Positions 25,843 to 35,320 are shown, counted from the stretch's first letter. The stretch is DNA of 64,000 bases from an uncultured Spirochaetales bacterium (GCA_949297785.1 CASFTW010000002.1:1-64000), one strand, 5' to 3'. The notes: a model not told the origin generated them from the sequence alone. Numbers and translations are program-made.

Positions 25843-25918
25843 TCATACATAGATCTTCTGATAAGATTTCCAGTAGTCCTTCAGTTCCTCAATTGAAGAA
25901 TCGATATCCAACATATAA
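25843..25918 (-). pseudogene. Relic of a Phd/YefM-type antitoxin tail
   Basis: On the minus strand the frame LDIDSSIEELKDYWKSYQKI parallels the C-terminus of the intact antitoxin at 35714-36055 (PDIDSKIEDLKECRKN). It ends in TGA at 25843-25845 and nothing upstream encodes the rest. The remaining 25774-26060 shows no other gene. Confidence 0.45.
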
Positions 25919-26060
25919 GGTTGCGATGATGGGAGTAATAAGCTGAAAACTTATGCGATGGATGGTTAATTCAAAGCTTGTGGAAATGCCGCTAATGCTG
26001 TTACGAACATTACTGCAGATTTGAATTGTCAGAAGTATTCATGAAATTATGTTTTAAGAG

Positions 26061-26088
26061 TTGACAATTTTAAACACTCGATTAAACT
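26061..26088 (+). promoter_or_regulatory. Leaderless-type promoter of the dprA-like gene
   Basis: TTGACA (26061-26066), 16 bases, TAAACT (26083-26088), then seven bases to ATG 26096. Transcription would start at or next to the start codon. There is no Shine-Dalgarno. Confidence 0.55.
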
Positions 26089-26095
26089 TGTAACT

Positions 26096-27331
26096 ATGGA
26101 TGAATGGGATCTGTTCAAAGACAAGTTATATTTTGCAAAGGAGGCTGCTGCCTATCTTGGTATCAGTGTACAGCGGCTCGCTAAGCTTACAAAAGAAGGC
26201 AAGGTTCTTCCTCTGAAGAAGAATTCTTCAGGTACGGTGTATCATTTGGATGAACTTGAAAAGCGCAAAAGAGAATTATCCATTTTTGATAGTCTTGATA
26301 AAAATATTAAGGATGCTGGGATGTTTAAAATAAACACTGCTGTCCGGCAGGAAGCTTTGAATTTTGCTGTGACAATGAATATCCTCAAAGCAAGTGAAAA
26401 GAAAGCCAACAGTCTGTTCAATGGACTTCCACTTGAATTAATCTGCACACCAATGAATGAAGAACTATCTAAATGGAGTTCTATTCTGAACTGCAGCGTA
26501 ACAGATATTGCGGGTTCATATTCGAGAGCAGCAGCTGCATTCAGTAATCTGAAAGAAGATGATTGTATAATCAAGTTTGGCGATGATGAATATCCTGAGC
26601 TTCTGGCAAGAACAGAAGAGGCTCCACGGTTTTTATATTTACGCGGAAGGACTGAACTTTTACAGAATATAAGAACTGTTGCTCTTGTCGGCAGCCGGCA
26701 GGCGGGAGATGATGGTAAAAGGAATACGGAAAGAGTTGCAAGGGTTCTTGGCCAGAATGGAATAATAATAGTATCAGGACTTGCAAAAGGCATAGATGTG
26801 ACTGCACACCGAAGCGCTCTTGCAAACGGTTTTGATACTATTGCGGTAATCGGTACCAATTTGAATCAGTATTATCCAAGTGAAAACATGGAAGTTCAGA
26901 AACAGATTGAAAAAGAAGGACTTGTCATATCTCAGTTTTCCCCAGCAACAAAGACAGAAAGATGGTTCTTCCCGCTTCGTGATGGTGTAATGAGCGGTTT
27001 ATCTCAGGCTACTGTGATTATGGAAGCTGGTGAGACTTCCGGTGCATTGAAGCAAGCAGCTTTTGCACTGAAACAAGGCCGTCTTGTTCTTATTCCGCAA
27101 AATGCTTTTATGCTGAAAACAATTTCCTGGCCTGCGAGACTGGAGAAAAGGGGAGCTCTGCGTGTCAGGTCTCCAAAAGAGATTATTCAGAAATTATCAG
27201 AATATAAAGTTTATAAAAATAATATACCGAAAATGGATGATTATTCACTTTTTATAAATTTGGAAAATGATCAGATGGTTGTCGCAGATACAGAGGGGAA
27301 TTATTGTGCAGACAGATCAAAGAAAGACTGA
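26096..27331 (+). CDS. DprA-like Rossmann protein with N-terminal HTH
   Basis: The protein has 411 residues. Residues 10-60 form a MerR/excisionase-type HTH (FAKEAAAYLGISVQRLAKL…HLDELEKRK). A middle helical part leads to a DprA/Smf Rossmann domain from about 190: VALVGSRQAG, SGLAKGIDVTAHRSAL, and the late FPLRDGVMSGLSQATVIMEAGETSGA. True DprA loads RecA on transforming DNA. This copy has extra N-terminal domains and is coupled to a phosphoribosyltransferase-like gene, so it is probably a specialised paralogue, possibly for defence. The leaderless start is supported by a promoter placed right before the ATG. Confidence 0.8.
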   Translation: MDEWDLFKDKLYFAKEAAAYLGISVQRLAKLTKEGKVLPLKKNSSGTVYHLDELEKRKRELSIFDSLDKNIKDAGMFKINTAVRQEALNFAVTMNILKASEKKANSLFNGLPLELICTPMNEELSKWSSILNCSVTDIAGSYSRAAAAFSNLKEDDCIIKFGDDEYPELLARTEEAPRFLYLRGRTELLQNIRTVALVGSRQAGDDGKRNTERVARVLGQNGIIIVSGLAKGIDVTAHRSALANGFDTIAVIGTNLNQYYPSENMEVQKQIEKEGLVISQFSPATKTERWFFPLRDGVMSGLSQATVIMEAGETSGALKQAAFALKQGRLVLIPQNAFMLKTISWPARLEKRGALRVRSPKEIIQKLSEYKVYKNNIPKMDDYSLFINLENDQMVVADTEGNYCADRSKKD

Positions 27332-28565
27332 GTTGTTTGTTTTCTGCATAGACAGCTATCTTGACGGCTTATCCGGGAAAGACTGGCAGGAGAATTTGGC
27401 AGTTTTTTGCAGGGAGCTCAGATATGTCATAATTACCCAGAAAGATAATGTGTGGCAAAAAAAGTATCCTGATTTGCGAATACAGGTCTTACCATACAAA
27501 ATTATTGGATTATCTTTGTTGAATTATCTTGTAGTGAATTTTTCTGTGGAAATTCAAAACATAGTGTTGATATCTGATGATTTCTGGTTTTTGGATAATG
27601 AAAGCTATCTTTTTTCAAAGAGAATTTTCATCAACCGTGAAGGAATTGATTTCTCATATGGAAAATATCCGGATGAAGTGTATAATTCTCTGTCTGATTT
27701 TTTTAATAATTTCAATTCTGACAGTGCTGCATATTTAGGAGAGAGAATTATTTCTTCTGAAACATCGGTCAGCGGCAAACTGATTAGAACAGCATTGAGA
27801 TATAAAGACAAACAATTACCGGTATTTGCTGGAGGCAGATATTACTCTCATTCTCATATTTACTCTTTGTTTGACTTATATTCGTATGCACTAATTGCCA
27901 ACAAAAATGAGAAAAGCAAGCTGAAATGTTCTTTTGATAGATTTTTCATTCGTATTCTGGAAGCTGAAATAAGGGATTATATGCGACTTGGTTTTGATAT
28001 TGACGGCATATGCTGTGTTCCTGATTTTAATTCAAATGAAGAGAAAAACAAATTTTCAGAAATACTCAAAACTGTTTCGACTGAACTTGGAATTGATGAC
28101 TTGAGTCCGTATCTGAAAAAAGTAAGAGAGACACAGCCTCAAAAGACCAAGGGAAGTAAAACAGACAGGGAAATGAATGTCAAAGGAGCATTCAAGTGTG
28201 ATGTTTCAATGCGCGGAAAGAGAATTGTTATTTTTGATGACATCATGACCAGTGGCTCAACCATGAATGAGTGTGCACATATTTTATTCACGCAGGGTGC
28301 ATCAGAAATTTTCTGTGCGGTTCTTGCACTTAACCAATTTGAGAGACAAAGTGATTTTGCTCCTATTATCAGCAGGTTTAAAGACAATTATGTCTTACGT
28401 ATGAGGAGTTCTGACTGGTGTCCATTTTTTACAGCAAAGGATGAAAATAAGACAATAAGTTACAAAAATGTCATGGATGAATTATACGCAGATCTGAATG
28501 AGTATGTATTGAAAATGAACAATGCATCGGACTTTGATGAAGATGATTTTTCAGATGTCTTTTGA
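27306..28565 (+). CDS. Phosphoribosyltransferase-like partner of the DprA-like protein
   Basis: The protein has 419 residues from GTG 27306 (AGGGG eight bases upstream). It overlaps the DprA-like gene by 26 bases, and a longer frame from 27267 lacks a better site. The C-terminal third carries a type I PRTase loop (VIFDDIMTSGSTMNECAHIL, about 307-326), which in the family binds phosphoribosyl pyrophosphate. The N-terminal 200 residues are unassigned. PRTase-like folds joined with DprA-like proteins have been noted in predicted defence contexts; I cannot name the system with certainty. The product or ligand is unknown. Confidence 0.7.
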   Translation: MQTDQRKTELFVFCIDSYLDGLSGKDWQENLAVFCRELRYVIITQKDNVWQKKYPDLRIQVLPYKIIGLSLLNYLVVNFSVEIQNIVLISDDFWFLDNESYLFSKRIFINREGIDFSYGKYPDEVYNSLSDFFNNFNSDSAAYLGERIISSETSVSGKLIRTALRYKDKQLPVFAGGRYYSHSHIYSLFDLYSYALIANKNEKSKLKCSFDRFFIRILEAEIRDYMRLGFDIDGICCVPDFNSNEEKNKFSEILKTVSTELGIDDLSPYLKKVRETQPQKTKGSKTDREMNVKGAFKCDVSMRGKRIVIFDDIMTSGSTMNECAHILFTQGASEIFCAVLALNQFERQSDFAPIISRFKDNYVLRMRSSDWCPFFTAKDENKTISYKNVMDELYADLNEYVLKMNNASDFDEDDFSDVF

Positions 28566-28726
28566 TTAGAACTTATAGATAATTTTAAAAAGAATAGGTT
28601 GAGAATATCATGAGAGATATAAGAAATCGGGTGCCGCAGATAGCAATCACATTCCCTCTGCAATTCAGTTTTCTTCTCATATGGCGACAATCTTGTGGCC
28701 TTTGCAGCCTGTTATTTTGTAGACAA

Positions 28727-28764
28727 ACAGAGGTGCATCATTGACCTCTGTCTGTGATATTTTT
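28727..28764. terminator. Hairpin between convergent genes
   Basis: ACAGAGGT (28727-28734) pairs with ACCTCTGT (28744-28751). It is followed by a TTTTT run near 28760 on the + strand. It sits between the ends of the PRTase-like gene and the sugar permease gene, so it could serve both. Confidence 0.45.
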
Positions 28765-28769
28765 CCCTT

Positions 28770-29615
28770 TTATGATTTCACTGCACCAGAGGTCATGCCT
28801 GCCATGAAGTATTTCTGGAAGAACATGAAGATGATCACAATTGGGATTGCACCCAGAACGCTCATTGCCATCATTTCGTTCCACTCGTATGTGTGCTGTC
28901 CCATCAGCAGCTGTATACCGACAGGAACAGTTCTCATATCCTGGGTTTTTGTAAGAGTCAGTGCATACAGGTATTCATTCCAGCACTGTAGGAATGTATA
29001 TATTCCCGTGGAGACCATTCCCGGCATTGAGATCGGCACGAGTATTCTCCATAAGACAGTTCTGTGAGATCCTCCGTCTATCTGTACAGCTTCATCAAGC
29101 GCCCTTGGCAGTGTGTTGAAGTATCCAGTCATCATTGTTATTGCATATGGCAGGGTGAAAACAAGATATGTCAGGATAAGTGCATAATATGAGTTATACA
29201 GATTGAGTGTTACAACCATGCCGAAGTAGGGGATTATCAAGGTGATTGGCGGGACTGCTTGCGTACTCATGATAAACATATTGAGTGCCTTCTTTCCTTT
29301 AAAGCTGAAACGGCTGAAAGCATACCCTGCGAGTATTGCAACTATTAAAGTGAGTATCGTCACGGCACTGGAGACTATAAGACTGTTTATGAAATATCTT
29401 ATCTTCTCCGGATCAGAGAAAATATTGATATATGCACTTGTGTCGATTTTATCAATGAGCTTCGGCTCAAGTGAGAAGATGTCACTGTTGGATTTGAATG
29501 AGCATGAAATCATCCATATTATAGGCAGTATTGCGAAAAGAAGTCCTATAATCAGACAGAAATATAGAAAAACTTTGAGAGCCAGTCTTCTTTTATGTGA
29601 TCCTGTTACCATCAT
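28770..29615 (-). CDS. Sugar ABC transporter permease, MalG type
   Basis: The protein has 281 residues with six hydrophobic helices. The EAA loop that contacts the ATPase is present (ALDEAVQIDGGSHRTVLWRILVPISMPG). It belongs to the carbohydrate ABC permease family (CUT1) and pairs with the permease gene five bases upstream in the operon. AGAGGATT precedes the start. No ATP-binding subunit is encoded nearby, as is common when a shared MsmX-like ATPase is used. The exact sugar is unknown. Confidence 0.85.
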   Translation of the reverse strand: MMVTGSHKRRLALKVFLYFCLIIGLLFAILPIIWMISCSFKSNSDIFSLEPKLIDKIDTSAYINIFSDPEKIRYFINSLIVSSAVTILTLIVAILAGYAFSRFSFKGKKALNMFIMSTQAVPPITLIIPYFGMVVTLNLYNSYYALILTYLVFTLPYAITMMTGYFNTLPRALDEAVQIDGGSHRTVLWRILVPISMPGMVSTGIYTFLQCWNEYLYALTLTKTQDMRTVPVGIQLLMGQHTYEWNEMMAMSVLGAIPIVIIFMFFQKYFMAGMTSGAVKS

Positions 29616-29619
29616 AGTT

Positions 29620-30492
29620 TCAATCCTCTCTTTGGCTTTGTAATTTAAGATAGAAGAAGCAGAGAATCATGCAGATGACCAGTATGATTACTGCACTGGC
29701 ACTTGCTCTTGAGAATCGCATGTTTTCAAATGCCAGTTTATAAGTATATGTTCCCATAACTTCACTTGCATGTATCGGGCCACCACCCGTGGTCATCCAT
29801 ACCAGAGACATCTGCTGCATGGTCCAGATGAAATCAAGTGTGAAAAGGCTCAGTATTACGGGTTTAAGTTGTGGAAGTGTTATTGCAGTGAATTGTCTGA
29901 ATGCTCCGGCCCCATCAATAGTCGCAGCTTCATACAGATCTCTCGATATCCCCTGCATTCCGGCCAGAAAACTTACCATATAGAATGGATAGCCGCACCA
30001 GATGTTGACGAATATCACTGCCGCAAGTGCAGTTGATGAGCTTCCGAACCAGTCTATAGGTGAATTTTCAAAAAGCAGCTGATTTAAAACTCCGCTGGAA
30101 TTCAGTATCAGACGCCAGAGTATTGCTACGATTGTGACTGTGAGTGTCCATGGCAGAATGAATAAAGCTCTGAATATATTTCTTATTGTCACATTTATAT
30201 TCTCGCTGTTTATAATGAGGGCAAAAGCCATACCGAGACAGATGTGGGCAACAACTGATACAATCGTGAATATCAGACTGTTGAACAATGCGGTCCAGAA
30301 CGTATCATCTGTCAATACATATTTATAGTTTTCCAGTCCGGCGAATGCTGGGTTTTTACTTGTAATAGCTTTATCCAGCAGGGAGTAATGAATGATTTCC
30401 ACCATTGGATATAGCAGAAGAATTGCAAATAATGCTATGACAGGCAACAGATACAGGTATGGTGTAAATTGACGCCCTCTGATTTTCTGCAT
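29620..30492 (-). CDS. Sugar ABC transporter permease, MalF type
   Basis: The protein has 290 residues and about six membrane helices. The EAA loop reads ISRDLYEAATIDGAGAFRQF, followed by LPQLKPV. AGGAGG is centred about ten bases before ATG 30492. It forms the membrane channel with the MalG-type protein downstream. It is separated from the binding-protein gene by a hairpin that may lower its expression relative to that gene, as is typical for such operons. Confidence 0.85.
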   Translation of the reverse strand: MQKIRGRQFTPYLYLLPVIALFAILLLYPMVEIIHYSLLDKAITSKNPAFAGLENYKYVLTDDTFWTALFNSLIFTIVSVVAHICLGMAFALIINSENINVTIRNIFRALFILPWTLTVTIVAILWRLILNSSGVLNQLLFENSPIDWFGSSSTALAAVIFVNIWCGYPFYMVSFLAGMQGISRDLYEAATIDGAGAFRQFTAITLPQLKPVILSLFTLDFIWTMQQMSLVWMTTGGGPIHASEVMGTYTYKLAFENMRFSRASASAVIILVICMILCFFYLKLQSQRED

Positions 30493-30518
30493 GTTTGATA
30501 TACCTCCTTTAAAAGAAA

Positions 30519-30546
30519 GGGAGTGCAGAGTGAAATCTGCTCCCCC
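30519..30546 (-). terminator. Intra-operon hairpin after the binding-protein gene
   Basis: On the minus strand GGGAGCAGA pairs with TCTGCACTCCC (two-base bulge) around TTTCAC, followed by a T-rich stretch. This could attenuate transcription between the binding-protein and permease genes. Confidence 0.45.
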
Positions 30547-30569
30547 TTGCTTATTAAACTTACATTCCT

Positions 30570-31832
30570 TTACAGGCCCAATGTATCATTCCATTGATCC
30601 TGAACATTCTGGAGAGTTTCTCCGATACTTTGTCCCTGCTCAATCATTGCCTGAACTTCTTCACCGAAAATTCTCTGCAGTTCACTTGCTACAGGCATCC
30701 CGATGAACTCATTGATAAGTTCACAGTTCTGGAAAATTGCCTGTCCCTGCTGGAATGCGGGATCATCGCTTTCTGCCACAGCAGTCTTATTGCCAGGAAG
30801 TCCTGATGCAAGCTCTGCAATCTGTGCATTGACTTCCGGTGACATAAGATATTCAACGAGCCTCCATGCTTCATCAGGATGTTCGCTGCTTGCACTGACA
30901 CCGACTCCCCACGGAGCATACATGAGTCCGGAGGTTCCTGTGAAATCATCTGCAACCGGCATTGGAGCCACAGAGAAGTTAAGATCAGGATTCCTGTCAC
31001 GCAGAGTGGAGACGAGCGAAAGCCCGTTTACCATGAATGCGGCACGTTCTGTTGCAAATTCATCTGTCATATCCTGTGACTGTTTAGACAGCACGCCAGG
31101 TGACATGATTCCGGCATTGTAGCAATCCAGAATGAACTGAAGCACATCGATAATCTCCTGGTTTCCGACAAGATCCGGGTTGCCGTTTTCATCAAGCATT
31201 CTGCCGCCGCTTGCCCATACCCATGTCATCAGCTGATCCTGGCTTGCAGAAGGGTAGAGGAGCGAGAACGGGAAGATCCATGAATACACATTCTCATCTG
31301 GATTCGTGATTTTTTTGCCAGCTTCAAGGAACTCACTTCTTGTTGCCGGAATTTCAACACCTGCTTCTTCAAGGATATCATTGTTGACGAACAGGTAATA
31401 TACGAAGGTTGTTATTGCCATCATATATGTGTCTCCGTTCACTGATACCGGAGCCGCAATGTCTTCTCTTGGAAGATTACCGGAATCGATGTAGTCATCA
31501 AGTGGTAAAAGAGCTCCCTGATCCACAAGTTCAGAAACCCATGCACCGTCAAGTCCGACAACATCACTCAGAGTACCTGTTGCCGCACCTGTGACCAGCT
31601 GATCATGAGTACTTGAAAAAGGTCCGCTAACAAGGTTAACTTTAATGTCAGGATTCTGTGCCTCGAATTCATCCATTATTGCACGAAGGGATCCTTCCGG
31701 AAGTTCCGGCTCCCACCACTGGATAAATTCAATTGTCACAGGCCCGTCGCTGTTCGTTTCCTGAGCACCGTTAGCAAAGCAAAGTGAAACGGACAGCATT
31801 ACTAATACCATAATGGAAAGAATTTTTTTCAT
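30570..31832 (-). CDS. Sugar ABC transporter substrate-binding protein
   Basis: The protein has 420 residues. The signal peptide ends around LCFANGAQE, a leader typical of spirochaete binding proteins; it may be lipid-modified at Cys18 or simply cleaved after FA. The mature part is a family 1 extracellular solute-binding fold (IEFIQWWEPELPEGSLRAIM; later WGVGVSASSEHPDEAWRLVEYL). GGGAGG precedes ATG 31832. It captures a sugar outside the inner membrane for the two permeases. ROK regulation upstream supports a carbohydrate ligand. Confidence 0.85.
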   Translation of the reverse strand: MKKILSIMVLVMLSVSLCFANGAQETNSDGPVTIEFIQWWEPELPEGSLRAIMDEFEAQNPDIKVNLVSGPFSSTHDQLVTGAATGTLSDVVGLDGAWVSELVDQGALLPLDDYIDSGNLPREDIAAPVSVNGDTYMMAITTFVYYLFVNNDILEEAGVEIPATRSEFLEAGKKITNPDENVYSWIFPFSLLYPSASQDQLMTWVWASGGRMLDENGNPDLVGNQEIIDVLQFILDCYNAGIMSPGVLSKQSQDMTDEFATERAAFMVNGLSLVSTLRDRNPDLNFSVAPMPVADDFTGTSGLMYAPWGVGVSASSEHPDEAWRLVEYLMSPEVNAQIAELASGLPGNKTAVAESDDPAFQQGQAIFQNCELINEFIGMPVASELQRIFGEEVQAMIEQGQSIGETLQNVQDQWNDTLGL

Positions 31833-31852
31833 CTTCCACCTCCCTTTGATTT

Positions 31853-33058
31853 TTATTTGTCATCAGTTTCTATCATTACATATGGAAACTGCTGCTTCAT
31901 GAAAATGTCTTCTGCCATTTTGGCACCGCCCAGCAGTCCTGCAATCGGACCGGAAGGGGAGAAGCAGATAGATACATTTGAAAACCTCAGTTTGTGATAT
32001 TTCTCAACAACCTTTTTCAGGAAAAGCTCTTCTGAATAAGGTATTGTGCATATTTCTCCGCTGATTACTATTGCTGCAGGATTAAGCAGCGGATCAATCT
32101 TGTTTATCAGCAAGCTGATTTCTTCTGTAAACTGATCAATTACTGCCGTTGCCTTCATGTCTCCGTTATGAGCAGCTCTGAATGCTTCGTCTATTATTGG
32201 AATGCATTTTTCTCTGCAACTGAATTCATTGAAATCTGCATTTCCGTTTTCTTCTTCTTCTTTTAACATGTATGCCAGTTTTCTGAGTGTACTTGAATGT
32301 CCGTTCAGTTTTTTTGCCCCATTGGATGCATCTGCATAGAACCCAATTTCACCGGCTATATAATTTTCACCACGATACACAGAACCGTTTATCATTATTC
32401 CGGCACCGATCTCCATACCAATATCCATTGCAACTATATTGCTGTATTTGTCACCCAGTTCTGCTTTATTCTGAAGAACTGCAAGTTTTACAACGTTGTC
32501 AATGAAAACAGTACATGAATATTTTCCTTCAAGTACTTTGACAATAGGGTAGTTTTCAAATTGCGGGTGGTATATTGCTTTTTCAACAACACCTTTGTCT
32601 GGATTCACTATTCCCGGAAATGCGATGCAGATAGCCTTTATCATATCTGTGGATTTGTGAAGCGTGTTTATGACAAAGTCATCAATTATAGCTGTAAAGC
32701 TTTCTGCGATGTCAGCATCAGAGTCCATATCGAACTTTATAATTGAATTCGATTTGTCAGCTGTAATCAGATTATTGTAGGCATCTATTGATATCAATAT
32801 GAAGTCATCAAGGTTTGATTCATAAAACTGGACACGTCTTTTCTGTGTGTTCATTTTGTATTCGGAAGGAATTACAAATTTCTTTTCAACAAGTTCATCC
32901 AGTGCCCGGCCTACAGCTGGCAGACTTATATTCAGGTCAAGGGAAATCTGTGCTCTATATGAAGAACCATGTTCCTTCAGGTAATGAAAAACCAGTGACT
33001 GGTTGATTACCGACTGGAGGTTTGGTGTTGCTGTCTGATGCATTGTTATGTAGTCCAT
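31853..33058 (-). CDS. ROK-family transcriptional regulator
   Basis: The protein has 401 residues. An N-terminal winged helix (HYLKEHGSSYRAQISLDLNISLPAVGRALDELVEKKFVI) precedes a ROK kinase-like fold (MDIGMEIGAGIMINGSVYRGENYIAGEIGFY). The second zinc-site region is divergent: no C.CG.CGC cluster is seen. It is probably a sugar-responsive repressor rather than a kinase. It heads the transporter genes on the minus strand and diverges from the kinase-aldolase pair, with a 7-bp inverted repeat between them as likely operator. Confidence 0.8.
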   Translation of the reverse strand: MDYITMHQTATPNLQSVINQSLVFHYLKEHGSSYRAQISLDLNISLPAVGRALDELVEKKFVIPSEYKMNTQKRRVQFYESNLDDFILISIDAYNNLITADKSNSIIKFDMDSDADIAESFTAIIDDFVINTLHKSTDMIKAICIAFPGIVNPDKGVVEKAIYHPQFENYPIVKVLEGKYSCTVFIDNVVKLAVLQNKAELGDKYSNIVAMDIGMEIGAGIMINGSVYRGENYIAGEIGFYADASNGAKKLNGHSSTLRKLAYMLKEEEENGNADFNEFSCREKCIPIIDEAFRAAHNGDMKATAVIDQFTEEISLLINKIDPLLNPAAIVISGEICTIPYSEELFLKKVVEKYHKLRFSNVSICFSPSGPIAGLLGGAKMAEDIFMKQQFPYVMIETDDK

Positions 33059-33074
33059 ACTTTTTTTCCTTGAC

Positions 33075-33095
33075 TTACTAACTTAACATTAGTAA
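33075..33095. promoter_or_regulatory. Inverted repeat operator between divergent sugar genes
   Basis: TTACTAA (33075-33081) and TTAGTAA (33089-33095) are perfect inverted repeats seven bases apart, in the 118-bp gap between the ROK gene and the kinase gene. This is the natural site for ROK binding. Binding itself is inferred. Confidence 0.5.
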
Positions 33096-33176
33096 CATAC
33101 TCAGTGTAAGGTTGGTGCCAGAAGCTGTCAAGAAAATTTTCAAACAATTTTTGAGATGGAGCAGGGAGGATTACTG

Positions 33177-34367
33177 ATGAAAAAAAGTAAAGTCGCACTT
33201 GGATTCACGGATACAGTGGATTATGAGCTTGACTGGGACAGTGTGAATCTGAACAGCTTGATACAACAACTGGGAATCAGTTCTGATGATATAAAATACT
33301 ATTCATCGGTTTCTTCTCTGAAAGATCTTGTTTCTTTCATGATATATTTCATGCAAAAGAATGAAGGGTGTGGTCTGTTTATTGATAACGGCGCTCCTGT
33401 TTTCGAGCTATTGAAAAAATGTGAATACACTGTTTCTCTTGGAGGCACAGCCGTAAGGGCTTCTTCTGTTCTGACAGATGCCAGTATTGAGTGCAATCTG
33501 TCACTTTCCTCAATCAACGATATAGTTAAAAAGAAACTTTCACCGTTATGCAGAACATGGTGTGCCTTGGACTATGATTATGATTCCCCTCATATTGTTC
33601 TGCAGTATCCTGCCAGTGAAGAAATTCATGGCAGCGATTTCCGTTTTACAACTTCGCGTGCAAACAGGCTTATTTTCACATGTGATACATCTAATTCAAA
33701 TCTGACTGTTCATCAGGGCTTCCTTGACAGTCTTGGAGACTGTGATGTATTTGTCATTTCCTCCTTTGAATTGATTGAAGATGAGAATCTCCTGCTGTCA
33801 ATACTGTCAGCGGTTGATAAGGCACTTGATGAGTATAATGGTATCGTATTTTATGAAGATGCCTGTTTCAAAATAAGAAAACATGCCTTGATTGTAAATG
33901 ATTTGCTCTCAAAGCATACACATATACATAGCATGAATGAAGATGAGTTTGCCTTTTATCTTGGTCAGAAACCGGATCTTCTTGATAGTGATTATATGGA
34001 AAACGCACTTCATGCTGTCTATAAAAAAACAAAATCTCATATTCTTCTACTTCATACAAGTAAATATTGTCTTTTATACGGAAATGGATGTGAGGAATTA
34101 AAAAGCTCTCTTGAAAGCGGTGTTCTTTATTCAAGTGCAAGATTCGGTTACGGAGATAATGTGACGAATAACATTATCGAAAAAATACGAAACAGTGAAA
34201 AATATGATCCTGAAGGTAGCTGTTTTGCTGCTGAAATTAGAAAAAAATGTGGATGCATATGTATTCCTTCTTATGATGTTCACACTGAAAAGCCTACAAC
34301 AATCGGACTTGGCGATACCTTTGTCGGAGGTTTTGTCCTTGGACTGATAGAAAATATGAAAAGCTGA
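33177..34367 (+). CDS. ADP-dependent phosphofructokinase/glucokinase family protein
   Basis: The protein has 396 residues from ATG 33177 (GGGAGGA upstream; an in-frame ATG at 33156 is weaker). The C-terminal TTIGLGDTFVGGFVLGL holds the GxGD catalytic motif of the ribokinase-like fold. The internal sequence (VSLGGTAVRASSVL, GDCDVFVISSFELI) fits the ADP-specific PFK/GK family rather than PfkB. It would phosphorylate a hexose or hexose phosphate using ADP as donor. The aldolase gene follows 14 bases later, so the pair probably converts the imported sugar to triose phosphates. Substrate unknown. Confidence 0.7.
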   Translation: MKKSKVALGFTDTVDYELDWDSVNLNSLIQQLGISSDDIKYYSSVSSLKDLVSFMIYFMQKNEGCGLFIDNGAPVFELLKKCEYTVSLGGTAVRASSVLTDASIECNLSLSSINDIVKKKLSPLCRTWCALDYDYDSPHIVLQYPASEEIHGSDFRFTTSRANRLIFTCDTSNSNLTVHQGFLDSLGDCDVFVISSFELIEDENLLLSILSAVDKALDEYNGIVFYEDACFKIRKHALIVNDLLSKHTHIHSMNEDEFAFYLGQKPDLLDSDYMENALHAVYKKTKSHILLLHTSKYCLLYGNGCEELKSSLESGVLYSSARFGYGDNVTNNIIEKIRNSEKYDPEGSCFAAEIRKKCGCICIPSYDVHTEKPTTIGLGDTFVGGFVLGLIENMKS

Positions 34368-34381
34368 TAGGAGGTAAAGTC

Positions 34382-35320
34382 ATGCTTGTCACAATGAAGT
34401 ATCTGCTTGATATTGCAAACGAAGGGAATTTTGCAGTTCCTGCCCCGAATATTCAGAATGAACTGACAGCCAGAGGTGTTATCAAAGCTGCAGAGAGATG
34501 CAATTCCCCTCTGATTATCGATATTGCTTATCCAATCCACCCAGATATTGATTTTCTGGGCCGTCAGACAAAGATACTTGCAGAACAGTCTCCTATGCCT
34601 ATTGCAATCAATCTTGACCATGGCGGAAGTAATTACAAAGAGTTTGCACCTTGTCTGGAAGAAGTAATGACTTGCATAAGGGCCGGTTTTTCTTCAGTCA
34701 TGGTTGACCGGTCAAGCCTTTCTTATGAAGATAATGTCTCACAGGTGAAACAGGTTGTGGCTTTGGCTCATGCCTTAGGAGTGACAGTTGAAGCCGAGTT
34801 AGGACATGTCGGGTCTGGTGATCATTATGATGATAAGAGTGACATGGTTCTCACAGATCCTGCAATGGCGATGAAATTCATCAGAGAAACCGGTGTAGAT
34901 TGTCTTGCTGTTTCAATCGGAACAGCTCATGGACAGTATAAAGGTACACCTCATCTTGATTTTGACAGACTTGAGGCTATAAAAAAGGCAACAGATAATT
35001 TTCCTCTGGTTCTTCATGGTGGCAGCGGAACTGGAGAGGAAAACCTCCGCAGGGCATGTTCTTCAGGGATAAACAAAGTGAATATTGGCACAGATTTGTT
35101 CAAAGCAGGACTTGCTGCTGTAAGGACAGCAGATCTTGACGGTGGTAAAATCTATGATATATGGGATGTCATTCAGGATGCATGGACAGATGAACTTTGT
35201 ACGTGGATTGATATTCTCGGCAGTGGTGATAAAGCAGGGCTTTATTATGATAATCCATACACATACAGAAAAAATGTGCATGGTTCATATCTGAAGGAAA
35301 CTGCAACTAAATTTGAATAG
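34382..35320 (+). CDS. Class II ketose-bisphosphate aldolase
   Basis: The protein has 312 residues. Family features are VPAPNIQNELTARGVIKAAE, the zinc ligand in INLDHGG, AELGHVGSGD, the second ligand in VLHGGSGTG, and VNIGTDLFKAG. It has the layout of GatY/FbaA-type aldolases that split fructose- or tagatose-1,6-bisphosphate. AGGAGGT lies before the ATG. It is encoded with the ADP-dependent kinase and ends at a hairpin terminator. Confidence 0.85.
   Translation: MLVTMKYLLDIANEGNFAVPAPNIQNELTARGVIKAAERCNSPLIIDIAYPIHPDIDFLGRQTKILAEQSPMPIAINLDHGGSNYKEFAPCLEEVMTCIRAGFSSVMVDRSSLSYEDNVSQVKQVVALAHALGVTVEAELGHVGSGDHYDDKSDMVLTDPAMAMKFIRETGVDCLAVSIGTAHGQYKGTPHLDFDRLEAIKKATDNFPLVLHGGSGTGEENLRRACSSGINKVNIGTDLFKAGLAAVRTADLDGGKIYDIWDVIQDAWTDELCTWIDILGSGDKAGLYYDNPYTYRKNVHGSYLKETATKFE

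Noticed and set aside
28741-29067. 108-residue + strand frame at the permease end
   Set aside because: Antisense shadow of the MalG-type permease.
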